Positions 1 through 7,775 of a stretch of 64,000 nucleotides of DNA are shown one piece after another (position 1 is the first letter of the stretch; each line of letters starts with the position of its first letter). The stretch comes from Siphonobacter aquaeclarae (GTDB lineage Bacteria > Bacteroidota > Bacteroidia > Cytophagales > Spirosomataceae), in the NCBI RefSeq assembly GCF_900103285.1, contig NZ_FNGS01000005.1, forward strand, positions 368,579-432,578. The letters run 5' to 3'. The translations under genes and the position numbers were made by a program. The notes under the pieces are model-generated. The model was not told the origin of the DNA, did no database searches, and saw only the letters and a list, made by a program, of their open reading frames with translations.

Positions 1-152
1 TTGAAATTGGTATGCGGGGTGGCGATAAAGCGCTCGGTTACCCGTGTACCGATTTCAGTCGGCGAAGTACCCTTCGGCCAGCGGGAAAAGTAAGATTGGG
101 CGAAGGCGCCCGTTGAAGCGAGCACCAGGAGCGGGAGGATGAGTTTTTTCAT
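1..152 (-). CDS. N-terminal fragment of a secreted protein, GH88/GH105-like, cut by window edge
   Basis: Reading leftwards from an ATG at 150-152, the first 50 codons are open to the window edge. The product starts with a clear Sec signal peptide (MKK, a Leu/Val/Ala core, cleavage after FAQ near residue 19). The mature start (YFSRWPKGTSP, then EIGTRVTERF) resembles the N-terminus of Bacteroidota unsaturated rhamnogalacturonyl/glucuronyl hydrolases of families GH88/GH105, which process pectin fragments in the periplasm. That family call rests on about 30 residues and is tentative; the signal peptide is clear. The pdxH terminator lies just upstream. Confidence 0.5.
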   Translation of the reverse strand, partial: MKKLILPLLVLASTGAFAQSYFSRWPKGTSPTEIGTRVTERFIATPHTNF

Positions 153-201
153 GCAGAATAGAGGTTCCGCTGAAAGACCGATTCCATTGCTCGATTCCCT
201 T

Positions 202-234
202 AAAAAGAAAAGGCGCAGCGATAACTGCTGCGCC
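202..234 (-). terminator. Rho-independent terminator of pdxH
   Basis: On the minus strand GGCGCAGC pairs with GCTGCGCC (212-219 with 227-234, 7-nt loop), followed by a T-rich run (202-211). It lies 7 nt past the pdxH stop. Confidence 0.85.
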
Positions 235-241
235 CTGATCG

Positions 242-886
242 TCAGGGGGAAAGGCGTTCGATCCGCCAGTCTCCATCGCGTGTATATGCGACGCGGTCAT
301 GCAGACGGGAAGGTCTTCCCTGCCAGAACTCAACATATGTCGGCGTCAGGCGGTACCCCCCCCAGTGAGGCGGCCGGGGAACGGTCTGCCCGGCAAAACG
401 TTCTTCCAGTTCTTTCTCCCGCTCTTCGAGCCAGGTCCGGTCGGGAATGACGGTACTCTGCGCTGACGCCCAGGCGCCCATCTGGCTTCCGCGGGGACGT
501 ACGGCAAAATACTGATCTGATTCTTCGGGAGAAACGAAACCGACGGGACCTTCGATCCGGATTTGACGCTCGAGCTCCGGCCAGAAAAAAGTGAGTGCCG
601 CCTGGGGGTGGGCCAGGAGATCGTGACCCTTCCGGCTTTCATAGTTGGTGTACCAGGTAAAGCCCGTGTCGACGCCTTTCAGGAGGACGATGCGGCCGGA
701 AAGACGGCCGTCGGCTGATAGGGTCGACAAATGCATGGCGTTCGGTTCGGCGATAACGGAAGCACGCGCTTCTTCAAACCATTTTTCGAACTGCCGGAGC
801 GGGTCCGGAAGCACGTCGGAAGGATCAAGGCTACCGCGTGAGTAGTTTTCACGCAGGGCGGACAAATCAAGAGTAGGAGCTGACAT
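242..886 (-). CDS. pdxH: Pyridoxamine 5'-phosphate oxidase
   Basis: PdxH is an FMN enzyme that oxidises pyridoxamine or pyridoxine 5'-phosphate to pyridoxal phosphate in the cytoplasm (final step of the B6 pathway and salvage). The 214-residue length is normal. Family features read directly: the N-terminal helix [13 protein letters not shown], the FMN-binding strand [10 protein letters not shown] followed by TNYESRKG, the segment QIRIEGPV, and the C-terminal substrate and FMN motif [11 protein letters not shown] with the usual ending IERLSP. The ATG at 884-886 gives the expected N-terminus. It appears monocistronic, with its own -7 box upstream and a strong terminator downstream. Confidence 0.95.
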   Translation of the reverse strand: MSAPTLDLSALRENYSRGSLDPSDVLPDPLRQFEKWFEEARASVIAEPNAMHLSTLSADGRLSGRIVLLKGVDTGFTWYTNYESRKGHDLLAHPQAALTFFWPELERQIRIEGPVGFVSPEESDQYFAVRPRGSQMGAWASAQSTVIPDRTWLEEREKELEERFAGQTVPRPPHWGGYRLTPTYVEFWQGRPSRLHDRVAYTRDGDWRIERLSP

Positions 887-923
887 GGCTTATCTGATTG
901 GCAGGTGGCCGGTAAATAATCGC

Positions 924-931
924 CAAAAGTA
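924..931 (-). promoter_or_regulatory. Putative -7 box of pdxH
   Basis: The minus strand reads TACTTTTG, matching the Bacteroidota -7 consensus TAnnTTTG, about 38 nt upstream of the pdxH ATG. No good -33 box was found. Confidence 0.5.
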
Positions 932-1013
932 AAATAACCCGCGTTTTCCGATAAAAATACCATTGAAAAAAGCGGGAATAGTCTGATCGGCGCAGGCCGT
1001 GGCGAATTTCTTC

Positions 1014-1021
1014 TATTTTTG
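1014..1021 (+). promoter_or_regulatory. Putative -7 box of the DUF349 gene
   Basis: TATTTTTG matches TAnnTTTG. Transcription would start near 1028, which leaves almost no leader for the ATG at 1034 and favours the ATG at 1052. Confidence 0.5.
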
Positions 1022-1051
1022 CCTTTCCAATCAATGGGTAACGCATTTAAG

Positions 1052-3160
1052 ATGATTGACGAGAACCAACTGACCCCAGGGCAAACTCCAGAAGAAAAGC
1101 CCGCCGATGACGCTGCATCTGCGAAGGCCGCCGAAGGTCAGCCTGAACAGGAAGCGACAGAGAGTACCGGATCACAGGAAGTAGCGGCGGAAGGGGAAGT
1201 CCCTGAAGTAGTAGCCGAAGAAGCACCCGCGGAGGAAACGCCGGCGGAGGAGCCGGTTGTAGCCGAACAGGCCGCAGCGCCGGCTGAGGCTGCTCCGGAA
1301 GAAGCGCCTGCTGCGGCCCCGGTTGAAACGGAAGCACCTGCAGTGTCAGAGCAGGCCGAACAGGCAGAGGAAGAGCTGTCAGAGCATCCCGATTATTCAA
1401 GTCTTTCGAAGGCTGAGTTGACGTCCCTGCTGGAAAACACACTTCAAAGCGTGCGTGACGGCGCTCCGGACCTCAAATCGGTTGACGTACTCCTGCGGGA
1501 AGTAAAACCTGTCGTCGATCATCTCAAAGTAGCCGAACGTCAGGAGGCCCTGCAGAAGTTTATCGCCGAAGGCGGCGATGAAGACGGTTTCTCTTTCAAG
1601 GGAGATACCCTGACGCAGAAGCTGGATCAGCTTTTCGGCCAGATCCGTTCCGAACGTAACAAGCAATTCCAGCAGGCAGAAAAGGCCCGGGAGGATAATT
1701 TCGCCCGGAAGACCGAACTGCTCAACAAACTGCGTGAGCTCGTCGAAAACGAGGAAAAGAGCGGCGCCGGTGAGAAAAGCTGGGATACGTTCAAGCAGAT
1801 TCAAAGCGACTGGAAGGCCGCCGGGAATATTCCTTCGGCGCATAACAATACCCTGTGGCAGACCTACCATGCGCTGGTAGACCGCTACTTCAACAACCGC
1901 AATATCTATTTCGAACTCAAGGAGCTGGACCGGAAGCGGAACATGCAGCAGAAGATCGAAATGATCGAGCGCGTGGAAAAGACCGTCGCAACCGTAACCG
2001 GCGGCGAGGCTGTTTCCGGCAAAATGCTGGACGAAGCCAACGAGCTTTTCGAGGAATTCAAGCACATCGGCCCGGCGCCCCGGGAGGTAAACGAAGAACT
2101 CTGGCGCCGCTTTAAAACGGCGTTGGATGTACTCTACGGCAAGAAACGCGAGCAAAACGAAACACAGCGCGGTCAGGCGGAAGAGATTTTCAAACTGAAA
2201 CAGGAAATCGCCGCCCTCGCCGAGACCTTTACGACGTTCCATTCCAGCTCAATCAACGAGTGGAACGACAAGACGAAAGCACTGCTTGCCGTGCAGGATC
2301 AGTGGAATGCCGTAAAAGGCCCGCTGCCCCGTGAGAAAGGCCGGGAAATCAGCCAGAAATTCTGGGGAGATATCAAAACCTTCTTCCGGAATAAAGGCGA
2401 GTTTTTCCGTCAGCTTGAAGCCAAGCGTGAGGAAAACCTCAAGCAGAAAACGGCCCTTTGCGAGCAGGCGGAAGCGCTGCTGGAAAGCGGCGACGATTCG
2501 GCGGAGGCTACCAATACAGTAATCGAGTTGCAGCGCCGGTGGAAGTCCATTGGACACGTCCCGGAGAAAATGCGTGACAAGATTTTTGATCGTTTCAAGA
2601 CAGCATGTGATGCGTTTTTCGACAGAAAGCGTAACAAAAATGCTGGCGTCGAGCGCGAATACGAAGAAAACCTGGCGAAGAAGAAAGCGTTGTGTGACGA
2701 GATCGAGAACGAAGCCAAATCCGGCGAGCCTGACCTCGAAAAACTCAATGCCTTCAAGGCTCGCTGGAGCGAGATCGGCTTTGTACCCCGGAAGGAGATG
2801 CAGAACATCCAGCAGCGCTACATCAAGGCGGTGAATACGTTCGTCTCGGCGATGGGTAAGCTGAGCGCGCATGAGAAGGAGCAGATCGTCCTTGAAAGCG
2901 AAGTCGAAATGGTGAAGAGCGAAAAGGGCCGTGGCGGAAACGTGGATCTTCGCGGACGGGAAAACGACATCCGTCGGAAAATCCGTACCCTCGAAGACGA
3001 AATCGCCCAGTTGGAGAACAACCTTGCCTTCTTCGCCCGCTCGAAAAACGCCGACAAGATCAAAGGCGATTTCGAAAAGCGCATCGAGAAATCGAAAAAA
3101 GAACTCGAGCAACTGCAGCACCAGCTTCGGGTGGTGCGGGAAGCAGAAGATCAGGAATAA
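1052..3160 (+). CDS. DUF349 repeat protein with long acidic N-terminus
   Basis: A cytoplasmic protein of about 702 residues. The first ~115 residues are low-complexity Glu/Ala/Pro/Val sequence, probably disordered. Next come about five DUF349 helical repeats, each with a Trp-centred hallmark: WKAAGNIP, FKHIGPAPREVN, WNAVKGPLPREKG, RWKSIGHVPEKM and RWSEIGFVPRKEM. The last ~120 residues are Glu/Lys/Gln-rich and predicted coiled coil. DUF349 proteins are conserved across Bacteroidota, but their molecular role is not established. Start chosen at ATG 1052 (MIDENQ) because the -7 box is at 1014-1021; ATG 1034 or TTG 1019 are alternatives. No signal peptide is visible. Confidence 0.85.
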   Translation: MIDENQLTPGQTPEEKPADDAASAKAAEGQPEQEATESTGSQEVAAEGEVPEVVAEEAPAEETPAEEPVVAEQAAAPAEAAPEEAPAAAPVETEAPAVSEQAEQAEEELSEHPDYSSLSKAELTSLLENTLQSVRDGAPDLKSVDVLLREVKPVVDHLKVAERQEALQKFIAEGGDEDGFSFKGDTLTQKLDQLFGQIRSERNKQFQQAEKAREDNFARKTELLNKLRELVENEEKSGAGEKSWDTFKQIQSDWKAAGNIPSAHNNTLWQTYHALVDRYFNNRNIYFELKELDRKRNMQQKIEMIERVEKTVATVTGGEAVSGKMLDEANELFEEFKHIGPAPREVNEELWRRFKTALDVLYGKKREQNETQRGQAEEIFKLKQEIAALAETFTTFHSSSINEWNDKTKALLAVQDQWNAVKGPLPREKGREISQKFWGDIKTFFRNKGEFFRQLEAKREENLKQKTALCEQAEALLESGDDSAEATNTVIELQRRWKSIGHVPEKMRDKIFDRFKTACDAFFDRKRNKNAGVEREYEENLAKKKALCDEIENEAKSGEPDLEKLNAFKARWSEIGFVPRKEMQNIQQRYIKAVNTFVSAMGKLSAHEKEQIVLESEVEMVKSEKGRGGNVDLRGRENDIRRKIRTLEDEIAQLENNLAFFARSKNADKIKGDFEKRIEKSKKELEQLQHQLRVVREAEDQE

Positions 3161-3165
3161 ACGAA

Positions 3166-3190
3166 AGCCCGGCCAGTCGGCCGGGCTTTT
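3166..3190 (+). terminator. Terminator of the DUF349 gene
   Basis: AGCCCGGCC, loop AGTC, GGCCGGGCT, then T residues. It starts 5 nt after the stop. The 14 bases ACGAAAGCCCGGCC (3161-3174) recur at 4357-4370. Confidence 0.9.
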
Positions 3191-3329
3191 TGTTTGTTCT
3201 TATTTTAAGGGGTTGGAATTAATAACTATTTCGTAGGACTTCTTCCAGCTTGCTTTAATGAAATAGGTGTAGGTAAATTCGCTATAAGGAGGGTTTTGCC
3301 CGACTATTATCAGAAAAACCTACACACAG

Positions 3330-4331
3330 ATGACACATTTAATCCTTTTCCGAAAATTACTTTATTCGCTACTTTTCTGTTGTATATCGGCATGGTTATG
3401 GTCTTGTGCTTCGTCTGGCAACAGAGTAACTCGGTCGGGTCGAAATCCGGACTATGTGATTCACCATAAGCTGCTTGTTATAACGCCGCTTGAAGTGTAC
3501 GAGAGCCGAACAATGTTACAACGCTATAGAAATATTCCTGTCGGGGATACTGTGGATGTTATTCTCCGGGAGAATGAGGAGATTTCACCTGCAACAAATG
3601 ATGTGTATTATAAGAGGTTCAAGCTTAGCGTATGGGGGCTCGGATCTCGGACGTCAACGGTATTCAGCCAAAAATTCGAAAAGAATGATATAGAGTCAGA
3701 GTTTCAAAATCGTATTAACATATCGCCCGGCGTTTATCCTCTATATGCAGCTAGCGAAAAGATAACGAAAGAAGATTATACTCAGAAGGTTCTCGAAGAA
3801 CAGGATAAAATTCTTCGGTCTTCTAATGTTGTCGAATACACACTTCTTGTTACCTCTCCAATAGAAGTTTATATGTCAGAGAATCAAACAAGCAATATTT
3901 ATAAAGTAATTCCAGTCAAGGACACTATCCGTGTATTACTCTTCGAAAAAAGCCGTCTGTCAGCTGCGCAAACTCGAGTTAGATATAAGAATCTTGATGT
4001 ATATGTATATGGCTGCGGAATCCGAACCAAGGAAATCAGCCGTCACACCATGATTTACGGCGAATACTTACAACGAGAAAAAAAAAGGCCTCTTAGCCTA
4101 TTTTTATATCCCTCTGATGAAGTGGAGTATAAAAGAGATTCATACGGGGTTAGCAGAGCTTATTTACAGAATAATACAAAGGCTGCGGTTACAGGAAGTT
4201 CGAATTCAGGATATTCGGGAGGAACCCGGTACTCTACACCAACAACTGGGGCTACTATCCATACCGGGCCCAGAGGAGGGCAATATTATTACAACTCCAA
4301 AGGAAACAAGACATATGTTCGCAGGAAGTAA
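3330..4331 (+). CDS. AT-rich lipoprotein with internal duplication and PBCV-type basic C-terminal motif
   Basis: 333 residues. The N-terminus is a hydrophobic leader ending in LWSC, a plausible lipobox with Cys26. Two segments resemble each other: residues ~43-120 (LLVITPLEVYES, IPVGDTVDVIL) and ~168-240 (LLVTSPIEVYMS, IPVKDTIRVLL), so this is a tandem duplicate of an unrecognised ~75-residue module. A Ser/Gly/Thr linker leads to residues ~308-331, TGPRGGQYYYNSKGNKTYV, which matches the 'PBCV-specific basic adaptor' motif known from chlorovirus proteins and some bacterial proteins. Codon use is clearly more AT-rich than in neighbours, and nearly identical terminators flank the gene, suggesting acquisition. 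Function unknown; probably cell-envelope. Confidence 0.75.
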   Translation: MTHLILFRKLLYSLLFCCISAWLWSCASSGNRVTRSGRNPDYVIHHKLLVITPLEVYESRTMLQRYRNIPVGDTVDVILRENEEISPATNDVYYKRFKLSVWGLGSRTSTVFSQKFEKNDIESEFQNRINISPGVYPLYAASEKITKEDYTQKVLEEQDKILRSSNVVEYTLLVTSPIEVYMSENQTSNIYKVIPVKDTIRVLLFEKSRLSAAQTRVRYKNLDVYVYGCGIRTKEISRHTMIYGEYLQREKKRPLSLFLYPSDEVEYKRDSYGVSRAYLQNNTKAAVTGSSNSGYSGGTRYSTPTTGATIHTGPRGGQYYYNSKGNKTYVRRK

Positions 4332-4361
4332 TTTTTCGAACTAAATTCTAATTTATACGAA

Positions 4362-4387
4362 AGCCCGGCCGACTGGCTGGGCTTTTT
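4362..4387 (+). terminator. Terminator of the AT-rich lipoprotein gene
   Basis: AGCCCGGCC, loop GACT, GGCTGGGCT, T-run. The 5' arm and upstream bases are identical to those of the terminator at 3166. Confidence 0.85.
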
Positions 4388-4443
4388 GATGCATTCACCC
4401 TCAGTCAATTACAAAAAAGTAGCACAAATTTCCGGTAGTTTGC

Positions 4444-4474
4444 TTGACAAGGGGGTATGAAAACCCTAATTTTG
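4444..4474 (+). promoter_or_regulatory. Promoter of tRNA-Thr
   Basis: TTG (4444-4446, inside CTTGACA), a 20-bp spacer, then TAATTTTG (4467-4474), a full Bacteroidota -33/-7 match. The predicted start is near 4481, about 32 nt before the tRNA. Confidence 0.65.
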
Positions 4475-4512
4475 CGGCACGTTAAGGGAAAAAACATCCC
4501 GGAAACGAAGAG

Positions 4513-4585
<73 letters not shown>

Positions 4586-4598
4586 CTTGAAAACAAAA

Positions 4599-4626
4599 GG
4601 TTACGATGTGAGTCGTAACCTTTTTT
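4599..4626 (+). terminator. Terminator of tRNA-Thr
   Basis: GGTTACGA, 6-nt loop, TCGTAACC, then TTTTTT, 14 nt after the tRNA end. Confidence 0.9.
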
Positions 4627-4674
4627 GTTTTGGGTAACCCACAAACTCGCCCACATTCGAGTAAGTATCGTCTC

Positions 4675-6393
4675 CTATCGACATATCCCAAAACTCAGCG
4701 CCAGCAACTCCCCCGTAGCCCCGGGCTCCACCCTCAGCACCAAATCCTTTCTCTGGGCCGGATCAATAGTAGCACCTTTCAACCGGACGTCGGCATATTT
4801 CCAGGCTTCTGTAAATTGACTGCGTGTTTCCTGCGCTTCCTTTGATTTCCCCTGGGCGACGAGGCTTTCGGCCAGTCCATTCAGCGCAAATCCGTTCTTC
4901 GGCCACTGTACGAGATCTTCCCGGAACGTGCGTTCGGCGTTGACCTGATCACCGCTTTGGAGATAAAGGGAACCCAGTATATGCCGGACAGAGAAGAACC
5001 AATCCGGCGGCTCGTTATAGCGGAGGCCATCTTCAACCGCGATTGCATCCCTTAGCAGCGGAATGGCTTTTGCCGTATTGCCTTTCTTTTGAAGTATCTC
5101 CGCTTCCAGTACCGCAGAGGCAATCCGGCAGACATCAGCCGCTTTATTAATTCCCCAGATCATCTGACGCTGTATAACCGGCGATTGGGTCAACCGGCGA
5201 AGGGCCTGTAATTCCTGGACCGCCGCTGCCGGTCGACCAAGGCCTGAATAGGCCATCCCCCGGGCATAATGACGAATTGCCGCCGGATAGGCAAGACCGG
5301 TATCGGGCTCCGGAAGCGATAGTATCTTCTCCCACTGCGCGAACTTCACCAGAATGTGATCCGGTATCGTCAGGTAATGCTGAACCGTTTCATAACCGGG
5401 TTTGTGATAGTATTGCCTGTCGACCAGGCTCGCGGCCTTGAATGCCGCTTCGATGGAACGGGCCGCCCGGCCCTCCAGCGCGGTTGTCGCCGCGAGAAAA
5501 TGGTAATTATGCGTGTAGTACAGCTGAGGATAATATCCCTGCGCCTGGCATTCGGCGACGTACGCACTGTCCGCTTGAACGGCCTCCTCGTTCGAAAGCG
5601 AGCCTGCGTGGTAGTCGCCGGTGTTGATGTAAATGTGAGACGGCATATGCACCAGATGACCGGCGGCAGGCACGAGCGTCTTGAGGCGGTCAGCGCTTTT
5701 TAATGCACCCGTGAAATCGCTTCCCGCTTCCGTCGCATGCAGGTACAGGTGGTGTGCGAGCGGATTTTCGGGATCGGCAACCAGAATCTTCTCGAGCAGG
5801 GTGAGGATTTCCGGCGTCCAGGGGCGCGGTTTTCCGCCTTTTCGTTCGTAAAAATCCCAGGCGTGGGCATTCATCAGCGATTCAGCGTACAAGGTGGCAA
5901 CAAAGCTGTTACCCTGGTATTTCTCATATGCTTCTTTCAGCGCGGTGATGAATCCCTCCGGATTATAGGCAGCGCTGTCTGCCGGAAACGCAATGCGCGA
6001 CGCCCGTATGAGTGCCTGTTCCCAAGCCGACGCCTGGCTACTATGGCGCTCGGCACGTACAAGCGCGTCCTGCAGGTCCTGGTTTGTCCCGAGGTTATTC
6101 GCCGAATTCAAATTCGGTCCGAGTACATATGCGATTCCCCAGTACCCCATGGCAAAGGAGGTATCGAGCCGTACGGCTTCCCGGAAAGAGCGTTCGGCTT
6201 CTCCGTGATTAAAGCCGTTAGCGAGGATAATACCCTGGTTGAAAAACCGGTGGGCGGCATCCGATGCAGTTGTTACCGGAACCGTGTAATTTCCCAACCC
6301 CTTCAGCAAAGGGGCTTTGAATGACGGCTGCCTGTCTCCGCATTGAAGACAGGTCAGCAGAATGCAGAAAATCCAACCTCGAAATGCGCTCAT
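4675..6393 (-). CDS. TPR protein with N-terminal export signal, function unknown
   Basis: 572 residues. Residues 1-20 form a hydrophobic leader followed by Cys residues (LTCLQCGD), so it is probably exported and possibly a lipoprotein, though the lipobox is not canonical. The body is a helical repeat fold with tetratricopeptide-like units, for example HRFFNQGIILANGFNHGEAERSF near residue 48 and later units SLYLQSGDQVNAERTF and NGLAESLVAQGKSKEAQ. The opening module (FFNQG, NHGEA, YWGIAYVLGPN) is seen in a family of uncharacterised bacterial TPR proteins. No catalytic motif is recognised. It stands alone between tRNA-Thr and a divergent CPBP protease gene. Confidence 0.7.
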   Translation of the reverse strand: MSAFRGWIFCILLTCLQCGDRQPSFKAPLLKGLGNYTVPVTTASDAAHRFFNQGIILANGFNHGEAERSFREAVRLDTSFAMGYWGIAYVLGPNLNSANNLGTNQDLQDALVRAERHSSQASAWEQALIRASRIAFPADSAAYNPEGFITALKEAYEKYQGNSFVATLYAESLMNAHAWDFYERKGGKPRPWTPEILTLLEKILVADPENPLAHHLYLHATEAGSDFTGALKSADRLKTLVPAAGHLVHMPSHIYINTGDYHAGSLSNEEAVQADSAYVAECQAQGYYPQLYYTHNYHFLAATTALEGRAARSIEAAFKAASLVDRQYYHKPGYETVQHYLTIPDHILVKFAQWEKILSLPEPDTGLAYPAAIRHYARGMAYSGLGRPAAAVQELQALRRLTQSPVIQRQMIWGINKAADVCRIASAVLEAEILQKKGNTAKAIPLLRDAIAVEDGLRYNEPPDWFFSVRHILGSLYLQSGDQVNAERTFREDLVQWPKNGFALNGLAESLVAQGKSKEAQETRSQFTEAWKYADVRLKGATIDPAQRKDLVLRVEPGATGELLALSFGICR

Positions 6394-6598
6394 AGGTGTG
6401 CCGTGAGTAGTGTAGGGAGATCAGAATAGGTCTCATCCGGTCTACGGTGATGGCCGGTCGGGAAGGTGGAAAGCGATTCGTAGTTACCGATATTTTTCCT
6501 GATAATCAATAAATTATGAGTAATCGGCAACGATCAGGCGGGAAGGTGCAATATTCCTCATCCAATGCCTGGACTTTATACGGAATTTGCTCCGCTTA

Positions 6599-6627
6599 TC
6601 CGGACAAGTCATGAAGTCTTGTCCGGA
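6599..6627 (+). repeat. Perfect 10-bp inverted repeat upstream of the CPBP gene
   Basis: TCCGGACAAG (6599-6608) and CTTGTCCGGA (6618-6627) are exact inverse copies around a 9-nt centre. There is no T-run, and it ends 36 nt before the ATG at 6664, so it is an operator or leader hairpin rather than a terminator. Confidence 0.6.
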
Positions 6628-6663
6628 CACCACACCTTGCAGGCAGCTAACCATTCTTCGAAA

Positions 6664-7404
6664 ATGACGACGGTACGTATACTCTTGTTTTGGGGCCTGA
6701 CGGTCTGCCTACTTGTTCTGGCCTCAGCCGTATTTCCGGCGCAGGAGGTTCTCTCCATAGGTTCGGCCGCTTTGCTCACCCTGCTGCTGACCGTGGTGTT
6801 TGCCCGATGGGAGCGGGTGCCGCTGGCAAGTCTCGGCGTTGTTCCGCAGGCGGCATCGCTCCGGCCGTTCGGCGCAGGACTTCTGATCGGGGCTTGTCTG
6901 GTACTCTTTCAGGAAATGGTCCTCGGTTTGTCGGGAATAGCGTCGCTGACCTTTCGGGGCGCCATACCGGCGGCAATTTTGAGCAAATTGGTCTTGTATA
7001 GCCTCGTAGCCTGGCGGGAGGAACTGGCTTTCCGCGGATATCCCCTGCGCAGGCTGGTGGATTCGAACGGCATCCCATATGCCTTTACCGTATTGGCGGC
7101 CTTGTTCAGCCTTGAGCACGTCTGGGGCGGCATGGCCTGGTGGCAGGCATTGTTTGGCGTCGGAGTCGCTGCCCTTTTGTTTATGACGGCGGCCATCCGT
7201 ACCGGAGGAATCGCCATGCCGCTCGGCATACACCTGATCTGGAATTTCGGGCAGTGGGCGTTTGGCCAGAAGGATGGCAAAGGAATCTGGCAATGGCATG
7301 TTTTGCCCGGAAACGAACCGGCCGCAGAGCAATGGGGCTATGCAGCCTACTTCGTCGCTTACGGACTCGCGATTGTATGGTTGTGGAAATACCCCCGGAG
7401 ATAG
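6664..7404 (+). CDS. CPBP-family intramembrane metalloprotease
   Basis: A 246-residue integral membrane protein with about seven hydrophobic segments. All CPBP (CAAX protease/bacteriocin-processing, Abi) motifs are present: EELAFR (EExxxR, near residue 117), FSLEH (FxxxH) and HLIWN (HxxxN), which supply the metal-binding and catalytic residues. Family members cleave substrates within the membrane; some confer bacteriocin immunity or process prenylated peptides, but the substrate cannot be told from sequence. Start placed at ATG 6664 (MTTVRILLFWG), giving a membrane-ready N-terminus; the longer frame from 6565 adds an unlikely hydrophilic leader that spans the inverted repeat at 6599. Confidence 0.85.
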   Translation: MTTVRILLFWGLTVCLLVLASAVFPAQEVLSIGSAALLTLLLTVVFARWERVPLASLGVVPQAASLRPFGAGLLIGACLVLFQEMVLGLSGIASLTFRGAIPAAILSKLVLYSLVAWREELAFRGYPLRRLVDSNGIPYAFTVLAALFSLEHVWGGMAWWQALFGVGVAALLFMTAAIRTGGIAMPLGIHLIWNFGQWAFGQKDGKGIWQWHVLPGNEPAAEQWGYAAYFVAYGLAIVWLWKYPRR

Positions 7405-7445
7405 GTTTCTCAGCATGCCTGCTAAACCTCGGGAAACCCCAACAA

Positions 7446-7550
7446 TCATTCATCTTTCGGCGGACTGTAGGCTTTCCTCACGGCCCAGACTGCAAATACA
7501 GCGGCAACGAGACTGCCGGGAATCAGGTATAGAAGAGTAGGATCCTGCAT
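7446..7550 (-). CDS. Possible 34-residue single-span membrane protein
   Basis: A short frame from ATG 7548-7550 encodes MQDPTLLYLIPG, then a hydrophobic stretch SLVAAVFAVWAV and a basic, charged tail RKAYSPPKDE. The pattern (one membrane helix with a Lys/Arg cytoplasmic flank) is typical of real small membrane proteins. It fills a 371-bp gap between the CPBP and histidine kinase genes, on the opposite strand. No homologue is recognised and no clear -7 box is seen. It could be a chance frame; conservation across relatives would settle it. Confidence 0.4.
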   Translation of the reverse strand: MQDPTLLYLIPGSLVAAVFAVWAVRKAYSPPKDE

Positions 7551-7775
7551 GGAAGGTCTGGGTTGGAAACAGGGCGAAGGTCGGAACAGCCGACTATCTG
7601 TACAACCCCGGCAAATGGGGGACTGCTGTTTTTGGGTAGAAAGCGGAGAACGGGACAACCCTTTTCCGGTGAAGCGGAGCGACCGGCGCTTCCTTTTTTT
7701 CGCGTATCTTGCGTCATCACCCGCTTTTTATGCGATTACCTGCGTCAACGGCCTCGGCCAGGAGTTTGAAAACGT

